In this document: piece by piece, positions 8,743 through 18,108 of the stretch
How positions within the stretch are numbered: position 1 is the stretch's first letter
Layout of the letters: the number at the start of each line of letters is the position of its first letter
Assembly: GCF_008709555.1 (NCBI RefSeq)
Contig: NZ_VYIJ01000001.1
Span: 86,809 to 150,808, forward strand
Length of the DNA stretch: 64,000 nt
Reading direction: 5' to 3'
From: Thermoplasma sp.
Lineage (GTDB): Archaea > Thermoplasmatota > Thermoplasmata > Thermoplasmatales > Thermoplasmataceae
Position numbers and translations under genes: made by a program
Notes under the pieces: generated by a model
Databases searched by the model: none
Seen by the model: only the letters and a program-made list of their open reading frames with translations
Told to the model about the DNA's origin: nothing

Positions 8743-10587
8743 TCAGAATCTCCTGTAACCAGAGTAAAGGCCAATCCTGCCCTGTCCATCCATCTCTATG
8801 AGGCGTCCTCCGGAATACCTGCATATTTCCTCATTGTACGATGGCATGAATTTCTCGCTGCCCATTGTGGATGAGATCAGGAACAGATCGCTTCTAGTAC
8901 CCAGTTTCGTTGACCACTCCTTGATATCACGTGATACATCGCTGCCCAGCGGTACATTTGCACGGCCATCGGTGATCATTATGGATACTGTCCTCTGCCT
9001 ATACCTGCCGGAGATATCGTACATCATCTTCAGTGCAGCCGGTATGGGTGTCTTGCCTTGCGGAACTGTTCTGGATATCTCCCTCTCTATGAGTTCCAGG
9101 TTTCTGGTCGGTTCAACCATGAGGTGGCTCTCATTCCCATAGAAGGTTATATACGAGAGTTTAACGCGCATTCTGTAGGCCGATTGCAGGAACGATCTGG
9201 CTATACCCCTTGCCAGTGCTATCCTGTGCATGGTCTCCATGGACCTGCTGGCGTCAACCGCAAGTATAACGGGTATCGATGCCCTTGATCTGGACGCCAC
9301 AAAGGCAAGATCATCGTACCTCATCCTCCTATGCCCGTTCATTATCATACGGATAAGGCTGGATCTATAATCGAAGTGTTCTCCAGGCCTGTTATGATCG
9401 ATGACCCTGAACATGTCTGATGAACCCGTTCTCCCGCTCCTGTTGGAGTCCTCTTCGAATGCAGCCGAGACCTCAGCGCTCCTCTCCTCACTGTCGCCGC
9501 GTTCCGACCTCACATCTTTCCTGCCGCTGGATTCCTGGCCCTCCTCGTATCCGCTGTTCGGCCCGGCCTCTATGGAGCTCGTTGACAGATCCCTTGACTC
9601 CCTTTCTATCGTGCCCTTTATCATGGCACTGTCCTTCACCCGGTGCTTCAGTACGAGGTTTAGGGCCTCCTTTACATCGTCCAGGATCACGTAGTCTCTC
9701 CCGTTGTATGCTGCTATTGCCTTGGAAGCCTTGACTGCAGTGATCATTGCCCTGTTTCCAGCCTGCAGCTTAAGAACAACATCTGCGATGAAACGCTTGA
9801 GTTCACCATCGATGTTCACGCGCTTCAGGATCGATCTTGCCCTGATTATCCTCTCCCTTATCTCATTCTGGATACCCTCGTATTTCCTTCGGAAAGCCAG
9901 GGGGTCCCTGTCGAATTCCTCAACCCTGTTGGATATCTCTATGAGTTCATCTGGATCGGACGGTTGCGTTGCTGTGACGGACAGGCCGAAACGATCCTTC
10001 AGCTGAGGCCTCAGATCACCCTCTTCTGGGTTCATTGTTCCAATCAATATGAACCTGGCAGGATGAGTCACGCTTATACCCTCCCTCTCCACAACGTTTA
10101 TACCAGAGGCAGCTGAATCGAGAATTGAATCAACAACCGAATCATCAAGGAGATTTACCTCATCTATGTATATTATTCCCCGGTTTGCCTCTGCCAGCAG
10201 CCCAGGCTGCAGCGCACGGAGGCCCTCATCTATGGCCCTCTTCAGATCGAGGCTTCCTACCACCCTGTCCAGCGTTGCTGTCACGGGCATGTTCACGAAG
10301 GGTATCTTCCTCCTCTCCGATACGATTGAACCCTCCCTGTACTTCTTCAGGCATTCATCGCACATGGATCCAGGATCATGCGGATCGCACTTGAAGGGAC
10401 AGTCCTTGATCACATCTATGTCGGGGAGCAGGTCCGTTAGAGCTCTCGCTATGGTGGATTTTGCCACCCCCTTAGGCCCCATTATGAGGACTCCACCTAT
10501 ACGCTGATCGATTGCGTTCAAAATAAGCGCCATCTTAAGATCGTCCTCATCAACAACCGCACTGAAAGGGAACAGAATCTTCTCCAT
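8743..10587 (-). CDS. Magnesium/cobalt-chelatase-type fused AAA+ and VWA protein (BchI/BchD-like)
   Basis: This 614-residue protein fuses the two accessory parts of class I chelatases. The AAA+ part has Walker A GPKGVAKST at 37-45, a cysteine cluster CPFKCDPHDPGSMCDEC near 62-78 that may bind metal, IIYIDEVNLLDD (Walker B) and a sensor segment IGTMNPEEGD. After a charged, low-complexity linker at about 335-400 comes a VWA domain with the MIDAS motif DASRSM and a late TDGRANVPLG. Such proteins power metal insertion by a CobN/BchH subunit. No such large subunit is in the window. With hemLCD close by, cobalt insertion for cobalamin is a reasonable guess, but some VWA/AAA+ pairs act elsewhere. 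Confidence 0.85.
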   Translation of the reverse strand: MEKILFPFSAVVDEDDLKMALILNAIDQRIGGVLIMGPKGVAKSTIARALTDLLPDIDVIKDCPFKCDPHDPGSMCDECLKKYREGSIVSERRKIPFVNMPVTATLDRVVGSLDLKRAIDEGLRALQPGLLAEANRGIIYIDEVNLLDDSVVDSILDSAASGINVVEREGISVTHPARFILIGTMNPEEGDLRPQLKDRFGLSVTATQPSDPDELIEISNRVEEFDRDPLAFRRKYEGIQNEIRERIIRARSILKRVNIDGELKRFIADVVLKLQAGNRAMITAVKASKAIAAYNGRDYVILDDVKEALNLVLKHRVKDSAMIKGTIERESRDLSTSSIEAGPNSGYEEGQESSGRKDVRSERGDSEERSAEVSAAFEEDSNRSGRTGSSDMFRVIDHNRPGEHFDYRSSLIRMIMNGHRRMRYDDLAFVASRSRASIPVILAVDASRSMETMHRIALARGIARSFLQSAYRMRVKLSYITFYGNESHLMVEPTRNLELIEREISRTVPQGKTPIPAALKMMYDISGRYRQRTVSIMITDGRANVPLGSDVSRDIKEWSTKLGTRSDLFLISSTMGSEKFMPSYNEEICRYSGGRLIEMDGQGRIGLYSGYRRF

Positions 10588-10841
10588 CAGACACCCCAGA
10601 TCAATATTGCAGCGCTAAGGTTCTATCCTGGTATACCCCATGCGCTGTTCAATCCTATCCAGATATGGTATATCTAAATTGCTGTTTCATGTCCATGCAG
10701 AATAGTCCTTCCCTGGTTCCTTATTTCTATGCTGGTTGCGTTGAACGAAATGAAATGTCGATGGCATGCGAAGCGTTGATTGTAACGGATAGCGCAGGGG
10801 TGAAAAATAAAGTGTTTATCCTGAGGTTCGATTCCCTGGAC

Positions 10842-12095
10842 ATGAAGTATGATGTTGCCATCATAGGTTCAGGGATCGTCGGTCTTTCCACAGCTTTCCA
10901 CCTGTCGGAGAAGCACAGCGATCTAAAGATAGCCGTCATAGACAAGTTTCACACCTACGCACAGGGCAATACCGGCAAGAGCGCTGCAGGTTTCAGGGAT
11001 GTCTTCTCATCTGATACAAGCTTCAAGCTCTCTTCCTCTTCCATAAGGTTCTACGATCATGTTCAGAGGATACTGGGAATAGATCTTGGCATGAAGCATG
11101 TTGGTTATCTCTTCCTGATGGATAATGAATCTGCATCTGAGACTATGGAAGAGATCGGCAGGAAGACGAAGATAGAGGAGATAGGCCTGGACAGACTAGC
11201 AGATCTTGGGATATCAGTCAGACCAGATGCCGATGTCAAGGACGTTATGGGGCTGGATGATATAAGGAAGGCCTATCTCGCGCATAATGCAGGCATAATG
11301 GAACCGGATAAGATAGCGGCTTTTTATTACAACCAGTGCGTGAACAGAAACATAGATTTTCTCTTCGGTACCAATGTGCAGTCTCTGAACCTTGTTCCGG
11401 AGAAGCCGCTTGACTATCCCGGTGAACCGTTCATATGGCAGGACAAGACCATAGGGAGCATCAACACGGACAGGGGTGAGATAAGCGCCGATACCTTCGT
11501 GCTTGCAACGGATGTCTGGACTAATTTTCTGACCGATCCTGTGGGAATAGACAGCCATATAAGACCCAAGAAGAGGCAGCTATTCAAGATAAGGAACGAA
11601 TTCATAGAGGCCATTGTCGGCAGAAAGGTACTGTCAACAGAATCATTTCCATTCACCGTATTCCCAAAGGGCGTGTACATAAGGCCTTCCCCTGCGGAAA
11701 GGACTTTCTGGGCCGGAGTAGCCGATGATATAGGGCGGGACTTCTCGTTCGTTGAGGATCCGCAGCCGGAGCCACATTTCTACACATACAACGTGTATCA
11801 GGTTCTCCAGGCATACATGAAACCGGTGGCATCTGCATCGGTTACGGGAATGTGGGCAGGTTATTATTCGTATAATACGATCGATGGTAATCCATACATA
11901 TTCAGAACCCTGAACCTGATAGTGGCAACAGGAACAAGTGGAAGTGGCATCATGAAAGGGGATGCCATTGGCCGCGTTGCCACAGCTCTATACGATGGGG
12001 AGGAGAAGGCAAAGTTGTATGATGGCATGCGCATAAACACCGCAGACCTAGGTGTGAAGAGCAGACACGTGGAGGAAGAAAAACTGGTTTTATGA
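10842..12095 (+). CDS. FAD-dependent oxidoreductase (DAO/sarcosine-oxidase-like family)
   Basis: The product is about 417 residues. The N-terminus MKYDVAIIGSGIVGLSTAFH is a Rossmann FAD-binding motif (GxGxxG), followed by GNTGKSAAGFRDVFSSD. GTSGSGIMKGDAIGR near the end closes the FAD site. The fold resembles D-amino-acid oxidase, sarcosine oxidase and glycerol-3-phosphate dehydrogenase, which oxidise C-N or C-O bonds. The substrate is not readable. The frame is open further upstream to 10665, but TTTAT at 10815-10818 lies about 25 bases before the ATG at 10842 and the extra residues do not resemble this family, so I use 10842. Confidence 0.85.
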   Translation: MKYDVAIIGSGIVGLSTAFHLSEKHSDLKIAVIDKFHTYAQGNTGKSAAGFRDVFSSDTSFKLSSSSIRFYDHVQRILGIDLGMKHVGYLFLMDNESASETMEEIGRKTKIEEIGLDRLADLGISVRPDADVKDVMGLDDIRKAYLAHNAGIMEPDKIAAFYYNQCVNRNIDFLFGTNVQSLNLVPEKPLDYPGEPFIWQDKTIGSINTDRGEISADTFVLATDVWTNFLTDPVGIDSHIRPKKRQLFKIRNEFIEAIVGRKVLSTESFPFTVFPKGVYIRPSPAERTFWAGVADDIGRDFSFVEDPQPEPHFYTYNVYQVLQAYMKPVASASVTGMWAGYYSYNTIDGNPYIFRTLNLIVATGTSGSGIMKGDAIGRVATALYDGEEKAKLYDGMRINTADLGVKSRHVEEEKLVL

Positions 12096-12170
12096 AATTT
12101 ATACGAAATATGTGGTCAGATCTGTCCACACAAATTTTTATATCGTATATTCCAATCGGTCTTCAGGAAT

Positions 12171-12938
12171 ATGGAAAAGAGTGGTATGAAATTTGACGGT
12201 TACTTCAATCTTTATGGTGTAATAATTTCGCTTATCCTTGTTGCGATTACGGCAACTGAGATATTCGAAATTGTTGAGCTGCCATTTGAAAAGATCCTAT
12301 CAGACATAAGCATTGGTTCGCTGTTCAGCTTCTCGGTATCGATTGTCTCAAAGTCAGGATATCTCGGTGTTTTCGGCCTTATGACGCTGGAGAGCACCTT
12401 TGTTCCGGTCCCAAGTGAGGTAATACTGCCGCTGTCTGGATACTTGGTTTACATGCATACCTTCTCATTTCCAATGATAGTTGCAGACGCGATAGTGGCC
12501 TCAATGGTTGGTTCATTCATTGATTACTACCTTGGTCTTTTTATAGGCCGTCCAATAATAGTGAAGATCCTCGCTCTGTTCTACGTGAAAGAGGATTCCC
12601 TTGTAAAGGCAGAAAACTGGCTTGACAGGTGGGGGGCAAGCTCCGTGTTCTTTGCTAGGTTCATACCGGGCGTCAGGAGCCTCATATCAATACCGGCGGG
12701 CATGCTGAAGATGAAGGTATGGGTCTTCGCTCTTATGACATTTCTTGGGTCGATTATATGGTCAACGCTGCTGGTCTACATTGGCATGAAAGCAGGGCCA
12801 TACTGGTCATCGGCTGTACACAGCTTCAGCGTGATACTGGATCAGGTGATAATAGACGCGGTGTTTGCAGCATGTCTTGCCTACATAGGCTATTTCATAT
12901 ATCTGAAAATAAGATCGAGAACGAAACCATCATATTGA
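12171..12938 (+). CDS. DedA/SNARE-associated family membrane protein
   Basis: The 255-residue polytopic protein has the DedA hallmarks: LESTFVPVPSEVILPLSGYL (E-x-P-x-P-x-E), then an amphipathic WLDRWGASSVFFARFIPGVR with the conserved Arg/Pro/Gly and PAGMLKMK. Five or so hydrophobic helices are visible, starting with one at 12-32. DedA proteins handle lipid carrier recycling and membrane homeostasis; some bacterial members flip undecaprenyl phosphate. Here a dolichyl-phosphate-type carrier could be the substrate, which is an inference. TTTATATCG at about 12137-12145 is the likely TATA box. Its 3' end overlaps the convergent next gene by 9 bases. Confidence 0.88.
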   Translation: MEKSGMKFDGYFNLYGVIISLILVAITATEIFEIVELPFEKILSDISIGSLFSFSVSIVSKSGYLGVFGLMTLESTFVPVPSEVILPLSGYLVYMHTFSFPMIVADAIVASMVGSFIDYYLGLFIGRPIIVKILALFYVKEDSLVKAENWLDRWGASSVFFARFIPGVRSLISIPAGMLKMKVWVFALMTFLGSIIWSTLLVYIGMKAGPYWSSAVHSFSVILDQVIIDAVFAACLAYIGYFIYLKIRSRTKPSY

Positions 12939-13226
12939 GGTTTCGTTCATGAATATTCTGTTCTTTGGCATCTCTTCCAGAATTGATTTTCCGTATTCCG
13001 TCGTCTCCTTGAATGGTCTGCTGGAAACAAATTCCTTGAATTTATCCAGGCTCTCCCACTCAGTAAATATCATGTACTGCTGAGGGTCATTTACGTCCCT
13101 GTAAAGCTTTACCTCCTTTATGCCCATGCTGGAACTCTTCAGCATGGCCATAACGCTGTTGAAGGTCCTCTCGAACTCTTCCTCGTGTCCTTTTTTTACC
13201 CTGTAGTAGAGACCTACGTTTATCAT
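12930..13226 (-). CDS. Antibiotic-biosynthesis-monooxygenase-like (ABM) dimeric alpha-beta barrel protein
   Basis: This 98-residue protein has the ABM-like pattern: YRVKKGHEEEFERTF (strand, then helix), a middle VKLYRDVNDPQQYMIFTEWE (strands, with YMIFTEWES resembling the family's E-W) and DKFKEFVSSRPF. Such small ferredoxin-fold dimers include heme-degrading and quinol monooxygenases as well as proteins with no known activity. Substrate and activity are unknown. CTATTTATAAAAAG at about 13242-13255 fits a leaderless start at 13226. Confidence 0.72.
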   Translation of the reverse strand: MINVGLYYRVKKGHEEEFERTFNSVMAMLKSSSMGIKEVKLYRDVNDPQQYMIFTEWESLDKFKEFVSSRPFKETTEYGKSILEEMPKNRIFMNETSI

Positions 13227-13350
13227 GTTTGCTTAATGCCATCTTTTTATAAATAGAGTTTCATATCAGCGATTACACCACATTTTTGATCATCGCTAAA
13301 TAGGCTGCTGAAAATGCTCTACACGAAAGGATCATCGGTTGAATGAAATG

Positions 13351-13365
13351 CAAGATTCAATCTTG
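13351..13365. promoter_or_regulatory. Perfect 15-base palindrome, candidate operator
   Basis: CAAGATT-C-AATCTTG is a perfect inverted repeat with a single central base. It ends a few bases before the TATA-like ATAATTATA at 13371-13379 of the methyltransferase gene, in the divergent gap to the ABM-like gene. The position suits a repressor or activator site. Confidence 0.4.
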
Positions 13366-13394
13366 TCTTCATAATTATAGCCAAATCCCGATGA

Positions 13395-14117
13395 ATGGAA
13401 ATCATTTTGAGTCATGCTTTGATCTTAACGATGATGGATGATTCAGAGGATGCGTTTGGTCATGCCCTGAAAGACTATCACCTTGGAAAATGTAGCTATG
13501 AGATGGTTGAAACAAAGGATGGCAAGATAGATGTGACATCGATATCATACTACTTCAGAGACTACGATGATTGGCCAGCCATGGAGAGGGAAGCGATAAG
13601 GTATGCTGGAGGTCGCATTATAGACGTAGGTGCCGGGGCAGGAAGGCACTCGCTCTATCTTCAGAACCATGGATTTGACGTGACCGCTTTCGATGTATCG
13701 CCTCTTGCCGTGGAGGTGATGAGGGATCGGGGCCTGAAGAACGTTAAGCTTGCGGGAATAGATGAAATCGATGGAGGGTGGGAAACCATGATCCTGTTGG
13801 GCAACAATTTTGGATTGCTGCGAACTATCAGAGAAGCCCATGAATTCCTCCGGCGGTTCTATTCAGAATCGTCAGAGGGTGCAAAGATCATAGCGGAAAC
13901 AACTGATCCAATCAGTGCAGGCTTTCATGCGGAATCAGGCTATCCCGGCGAACTTGAGATCAGGATCACGTATGAGCGCTACCGTACCGGCTGGTTTAGG
14001 TATCTTCTGGTGGATAGAGTAAAACTTGAAGAGATTGTCGATGGTACGGGATGGCACATAGAAAGCATCTTCGATATGAATGGCGTTGATGTATACTGTT
14101 TCGTGCTTTCGAAATGA
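13395..14117 (+). CDS. SAM-dependent class I methyltransferase
   Basis: The product is up to 240 residues. The SAM motif I is IIDVGAGAGRHSLYL near 75-89, followed by VTAFDVSPLAVEVMRDRG, whose acidic residue binds the ribose, and MILLGNNFGLLR as motif IV. This is the usual Rossmann methyltransferase core, and the C-terminal half is less conserved. The substrate is unknown; the size and the GNNFGLL motif recall small-molecule methyltransferases. The start could be 13395 or the MM pair at 13431/13434. ATAATTATA at 13371-13379 favours 13395. Confidence 0.8.
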   Translation: MEIILSHALILTMMDDSEDAFGHALKDYHLGKCSYEMVETKDGKIDVTSISYYFRDYDDWPAMEREAIRYAGGRIIDVGAGAGRHSLYLQNHGFDVTAFDVSPLAVEVMRDRGLKNVKLAGIDEIDGGWETMILLGNNFGLLRTIREAHEFLRRFYSESSEGAKIIAETTDPISAGFHAESGYPGELEIRITYERYRTGWFRYLLVDRVKLEEIVDGTGWHIESIFDMNGVDVYCFVLSK

Positions 14118-14120
14118 CAA

Positions 14121-14145
14121 GAACTTAAAAATTAAAAAAAAGTTC
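14121..14145. terminator. Inverted repeat between convergent genes, candidate terminator
   Basis: GAACTT (14121-14126) and AAGTTC (14140-14145) enclose an A-rich loop just past the methyltransferase stop, between two convergent genes. On the reverse strand the loop reads as a T tract. A bidirectional termination role is likely. Confidence 0.4.
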
Positions 14146-14163
14146 ATATATAAAAATACCGCA

Positions 14164-15411
14164 TCAGGCGGCAGTTGCATCAAGTCTAGCGTTCTTGCTC
14201 TCTTTTCCCAAGAACCACATCACTGCGGTCAACGGAAAGATTATCAGCACGAGCAGAAGCATTGAGTAGGAGTAGTTGTCGTGGAACATGGATGACACGA
14301 GCACCTCTATTGTGGACGCGGTAGACGCCACCATGACGCCTATCATATAGGCCACTCCAGGTATTGTTGCTCTTGCCTCCGCTGGAGACCTCTCGTTCAT
14401 GTATACGCCAGGCATTGCCCATGCACCCTGAACGATGAACTGCATGATGACAGGAGCCAGAAAGGCCATATAAAGCAGAGAGGATCTTCCGAATATCTCT
14501 GGAAATGCCCAGAGAGGTGATATGGCTATACCCACCAGCAGGAAGGCTATGGCGTTCCACCTTCTTCCGAGTCTGGTATTCTGGGATATTATTCCCGATA
14601 TGACACCACCAACTATGGCGGCAGCGTTGTAGGCTATGGCTATGGATGCCACATATGTTGTACTGAAGTGTAGCTGATGTTCAAGGAAGGTAGGATAGAG
14701 ATCCTGGGTGGAATGCGAAACAAAGTTCATACCGATCAGCAGGATTGATAGATAGATGAAGAGCTTCCAGTGTTTTCCGATGGTGGTGAATGTCTGCCTG
14801 AATGAAGCCCGCTTCTTGAACTCGTTGTATACGGGGCTCTCCTTCGTTGTTATCATTATGTAGATCACAGCAATGGCAGGCAGGGCGGCAAAATAGAACA
14901 TAGGCCTCCAGCCAAATCTCGGATAGATGAACAGGTATACGATCGCCGCCAGAAGATATCCGGTTGGATATCCACCCTGAATGAGTCCGGAAACCCATCC
15001 GCGTGCCTTTGTCGGAAGGGACTCCATGGCAAGTGCGAAGCCTGAACCCCACTCGCCTCCCATGCCAAAGCCATATAGGGCTCTCAGTATGAGAAAGACA
15101 GTTATAGTTGGCGAGAAGGCAACAAGCGTATCAAAGAAGGCCAGAAAAATAAGGCTGATCACCATGGTAATCTTTCTTCCATATTTGTCTCCGACCGGGC
15201 CGAAGAAGAGCGATCCAAGGAACCTCATACTCAGCGTGAGGGTGATACTGAGCGTTATCACAACCAGTGCAACATTGAACGTCTTCGCTATGGCCAGCAT
15301 CACGAACGTGATGAGAAAGAAGTCGAAGGCATCTAGGGACCATCCCAGATACGTGGCAACTATGGTGTGTGCCTGTGATCTGGTGATATGCTCATTGACA
15401 TTAGCTTCCAT
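14164..15411 (-). CDS. MFS transporter (sialate/lactate:proton symporter-like, SHS type)
   Basis: The 415-residue protein has about twelve membrane helices. LGWSLDAFDFFLITFVM in helix 1 and GDKYGRK in the helix 2-3 loop are the marks of the metabolite:H+ symporter/SHS branch of the MFS. GMGGEWGSGFALAME in helix 5 is the second signature. Likely cargo is a small carboxylate taken up with protons, as suits an acidophile, but substrate is inferred only from the family. TTCTTATACATAC at about 15434-15446 is the probable TATA box. The following 207-base gap to the thiolase holds nothing else I recognise. Confidence 0.86.
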   Translation of the reverse strand: MEANVNEHITRSQAHTIVATYLGWSLDAFDFFLITFVMLAIAKTFNVALVVITLSITLTLSMRFLGSLFFGPVGDKYGRKITMVISLIFLAFFDTLVAFSPTITVFLILRALYGFGMGGEWGSGFALAMESLPTKARGWVSGLIQGGYPTGYLLAAIVYLFIYPRFGWRPMFYFAALPAIAVIYIMITTKESPVYNEFKKRASFRQTFTTIGKHWKLFIYLSILLIGMNFVSHSTQDLYPTFLEHQLHFSTTYVASIAIAYNAAAIVGGVISGIISQNTRLGRRWNAIAFLLVGIAISPLWAFPEIFGRSSLLYMAFLAPVIMQFIVQGAWAMPGVYMNERSPAEARATIPGVAYMIGVMVASTASTIEVLVSSMFHDNYSYSMLLLVLIIFPLTAVMWFLGKESKNARLDATAA

Positions 15412-15618
15412 GGGAAGTATAAAATGATGTATGTATAAGAATATTTCACTTGAGTTTCATATAGATAATATTGAAAATCATGAGGATGAAATCAATATAT
15501 TACTGTGCCATTATGGCTTCCCGATAGAGATGATAATTTACGTCGATGTCTCTAAATATATGAAAAATAGAAACTAAATGTGAACATGATCCTTAAAGAA
15601 TAAGGTTCCTGGCGGTTT

Positions 15619-16785
15619 TCATTCAACCATTTCAAGCGTAAGCGTGTGTGCACCGCCTCCGCCATGGCATAATGTCGCCAAGCCAGTCTTCATATGCCTG
15701 TGTTTCAATGCGTTTATCAGAGTCACTATGATCCTAGCGCCGCTGTTTCCGATTGGGTGTCCTATGGCAACGGCACCGCCGTTCACATTGAATCTGTCAT
15801 TGTCTATCTTGAGCTCATTTCTAACTATCACTGAAGCTATGGAGAAAGCCTCATTGTGTTCCACAAGATCGTAATAATCTATGGTTTTATGCTGCTTCTC
15901 AAGGAGCTTTCTTGTTGCGGGTATCGGTGCTTCAACGAAATCCAGCGGGTCGAGGGAAGCCTGATCATATCCAGTGATCCTTGCTATCGGCTTCAGGCCG
16001 TATTCGTTGATTGCCTTTTCGGAGGCTATCATCAGTGCTGATCCACCGTCAGAAAGCTGAGCAGAGTTGCCTGCCGTGAGTATTCCGTTCTTATCGAAGG
16101 CCGGTGGGAGCCTCGCAAGATCATCCATGGTCGTTTTTCGTATACCCTCATCGCGGTCAAGTCCCTCAAAGGGTACTATTTCATCAGCGAATTCTCCAGA
16201 CTCAGTGGCCCTTATGGCCCTTTCATAGCTCTGTACAGAGTACTCGTCGGCCATCTCCCTTGTAATTCCGAACTTCTTTGAGGTGCGTTCCGCGGATATG
16301 CCCATGTGTTCAAAGTAAAAGGCGTCCAGCAGACCATCAGTGAGCATTGCATCATCTATCCTATAATTCTTGTGGAGCAGGTGCTTTGGACCCCATCTTA
16401 GGTCCGCGGGTAGAAGAAAGGGAGCATTGCTCATGCTCTCCATGCCGCCGGCAATGACGAGATCTCTCTCACCAAGGGCGATCTCTCTGGCTGCACTCTC
16501 CACGGCAAGCATACCGGAAGCACATACCACGTTAACGGTGTATTTCAGAACTGAATTTGGAAGCCCACCATGGAATGCCGCCTGGCCGGCCGGATTCTGG
16601 CCATTTCCCGCCTGAATCACGTTGCCCATTATGACCTCTTCAACGGATCCCACATCTACGTGAGTCTCATCTATGACAGCCTTTATTGCGGCGCCACCCA
16701 GCTGTGGTGCCTTTAGCTTAGAAAAGGAACGACCGAACTTTCCTATGGCGGTTCTCTTTGCGGCCACTATATATACGTCTCTCAT
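15619..16785 (-). CDS. Acetyl-CoA C-acyltransferase (thiolase)
   Basis: The 388-residue enzyme has the complete thiolase triad: nucleophile Cys88 in VNVVCASGM, His in AVAIGHPIGNSGAR, and LCHGGGGAH with Cys373 near the C-terminus. EHNEAF is present as well. It condenses two acetyl-CoA to acetoacetyl-CoA, the first mevalonate step, or cleaves 3-ketoacyl-CoA. Unlike the usual archaeal thiolase, there is no DUF35 or HMG-CoA synthase gene beside it, so a catabolic role is possible. GTATTAATTG at about 16805-16814 fits a leaderless promoter. Confidence 0.92.
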   Translation of the reverse strand: MRDVYIVAAKRTAIGKFGRSFSKLKAPQLGGAAIKAVIDETHVDVGSVEEVIMGNVIQAGNGQNPAGQAAFHGGLPNSVLKYTVNVVCASGMLAVESAAREIALGERDLVIAGGMESMSNAPFLLPADLRWGPKHLLHKNYRIDDAMLTDGLLDAFYFEHMGISAERTSKKFGITREMADEYSVQSYERAIRATESGEFADEIVPFEGLDRDEGIRKTTMDDLARLPPAFDKNGILTAGNSAQLSDGGSALMIASEKAINEYGLKPIARITGYDQASLDPLDFVEAPIPATRKLLEKQHKTIDYYDLVEHNEAFSIASVIVRNELKIDNDRFNVNGGAVAIGHPIGNSGARIIVTLINALKHRHMKTGLATLCHGGGGAHTLTLEMVE

Positions 16786-17120
16786 ATTCTAAAATAGCTA
16801 GGCAATTAATACACTTTTAGTTGTGCATATTCATGAAGCGGATCAGCATGTATGATCATATATGAATTATCTGATAGAAAGGATAGAGCTGCGTCTGGAT
16901 AAAATAATCTTGTACTGTTTTATAGCCATGGAAATTTACATCAATGATGTCGAAGAAAGGAAGAAGCGCAACTGTACAGATTCAACATTCTTTCAATAAA
17001 AATTTCCATCCGGAAAAAAATTACAAAATATCCAATATTTTCCAGTTTATTTCGGCATTCTGATCGAATATAAGTTTAAATCATGGACAATGTTAATAAG
17101 GTAATGTCAAAGGTGATGCC
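16786..17120. other. Intergenic promoter region between thiolase and actin operon
   Basis: This 335-base A/T-rich gap holds the reverse-strand thiolase promoter (16805-16814), and TATA-like AAGTTTAAATC near 17070-17082 plus a Shine-Dalgarno-like AGGTGAT at 17111-17117 for the actin gene. A TATGATCATA palindrome is also visible in the first third. I see no iteron or parC-like direct repeat array, and no convincing gene. Confidence 0.5.
17111..17117 (+). promoter_or_regulatory. Ribosome binding site that fixes a TTG start
   Basis: AGGTGAT lies 3 bases before the TTG at 17121. No ATG or GTG in frame matches the known N-terminus of the actin homolog, so this site decides the unusual TTG start. 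Confidence 0.6.
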
Positions 17121-18101
17121 TTGGTAGTTGTAGGATTGGATGTAGGTTATGGTGATACGAAGGTAATAGGGGTTGACGGTAAAAGGATACTGTTTCCATC
17201 CAGATGGGCAGTGACGGAGACCGAGAGCTGGGGTATAGGTGGAAAGATACCTGTACTCAGCACCGATGGTGGCCAGACAAAGTTCATATACGGTAAGTAT
17301 GCAAGTGGAAACAACATACGTGTTCCGCAGGGAGACGGCAGACTCGCGAGCAAGGAAGCCTTCCCGCTCATAGCGGCCGCACTCTGGGAATCAGGCATAC
17401 ATAATGACGGTAGCCCAGTCGATCTTGTAATAGGTAGCGGTACACCTCTGGGAACATTCGATCTGGAAGTTAAGGCCGCTAAGGAGGCTTTAGAGAATAA
17501 AGTGCTGACCGTGACAGGTCCTGAGGGTGAGGTCAGGCAGTTCAACATAACCAGGCTGATAATGAGGCCGCAGGGTGTTGGAGCTGCGCTTTACCTGCTC
17601 AATCAGGGAATCATCGAACAGCAGCCAGGTTACGGGGTGGTCATAGATGTGGGTTCAAGAACGACCGATGTCCTTACCATAAACCTCATGGATATGGAGC
17701 CTGTTGTGGAGCTGTCGTTTAGCCTGCAGATAGGTGTGGGTGATGCCATATCCGCGCTTTCCAGGAAGATAGCCAAGGAAACGGGATTCGTTGTTCCATT
17801 TGACCTGGCTCAGGAGGCGCTATCGCATCCGGTTATGTTCAGACAGAAGCAGGTTGGAGGACCAGAGGTTTCAGGTCCGATACTCGAAGATCTTGCCAAC
17901 AGGATAATAGAGAACATAAGGCTCAACCTCAGGGGAGAGGTGGACAGAGTGACCTCGCTGATACCGGTCGGCGGTGGTTCAAACCTCATAGGCGATCGTT
18001 TCGACGAGATCGCGCCTGGCACATTGGTGAAGATAAAACCAGATGACCTCCAGTTCGCAAATGCGCTGGGATACAGGGATGCGGCGGAAAGATCGATGTA
18101 G
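17121..18101 (+). CDS. Archaeal ParM-like actin homolog (matches Ta0583)
   Basis: This 326-residue actin-fold ATPase has phosphate-1 GLDVGYGDTK at 5-14, phosphate-2 VIDVGSRTTDVLT at 174-186 and the adenosine loop PVGGGSN at 282-288. I recognise it as the T. acidophilum actin homolog Ta0583, which is crystallised, closest to plasmid ParM/AlfA-type actins, and polymerises in vitro with nucleotide. Its cellular job is not established as far as I know. It begins with TTG (TTG GTA GTT GTA GGA), set by the upstream AGGTGAT. The next gene follows after 7 bases and encodes an RHH protein, the fold of ParR adaptors. Confidence 0.95.
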   Translation: MVVVGLDVGYGDTKVIGVDGKRILFPSRWAVTETESWGIGGKIPVLSTDGGQTKFIYGKYASGNNIRVPQGDGRLASKEAFPLIAAALWESGIHNDGSPVDLVIGSGTPLGTFDLEVKAAKEALENKVLTVTGPEGEVRQFNITRLIMRPQGVGAALYLLNQGIIEQQPGYGVVIDVGSRTTDVLTINLMDMEPVVELSFSLQIGVGDAISALSRKIAKETGFVVPFDLAQEALSHPVMFRQKQVGGPEVSGPILEDLANRIIENIRLNLRGEVDRVTSLIPVGGGSNLIGDRFDEIAPGTLVKIKPDDLQFANALGYRDAAERSM

Positions 18102-18108
18102 ATAATGC

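Noticed and set aside
10665-10841. N-terminal extension of the FAD oxidoreductase
   Set aside because: The frame is open, but the 59 extra residues do not resemble the family and a TATA box sits inside the extension at the right distance from 10842.
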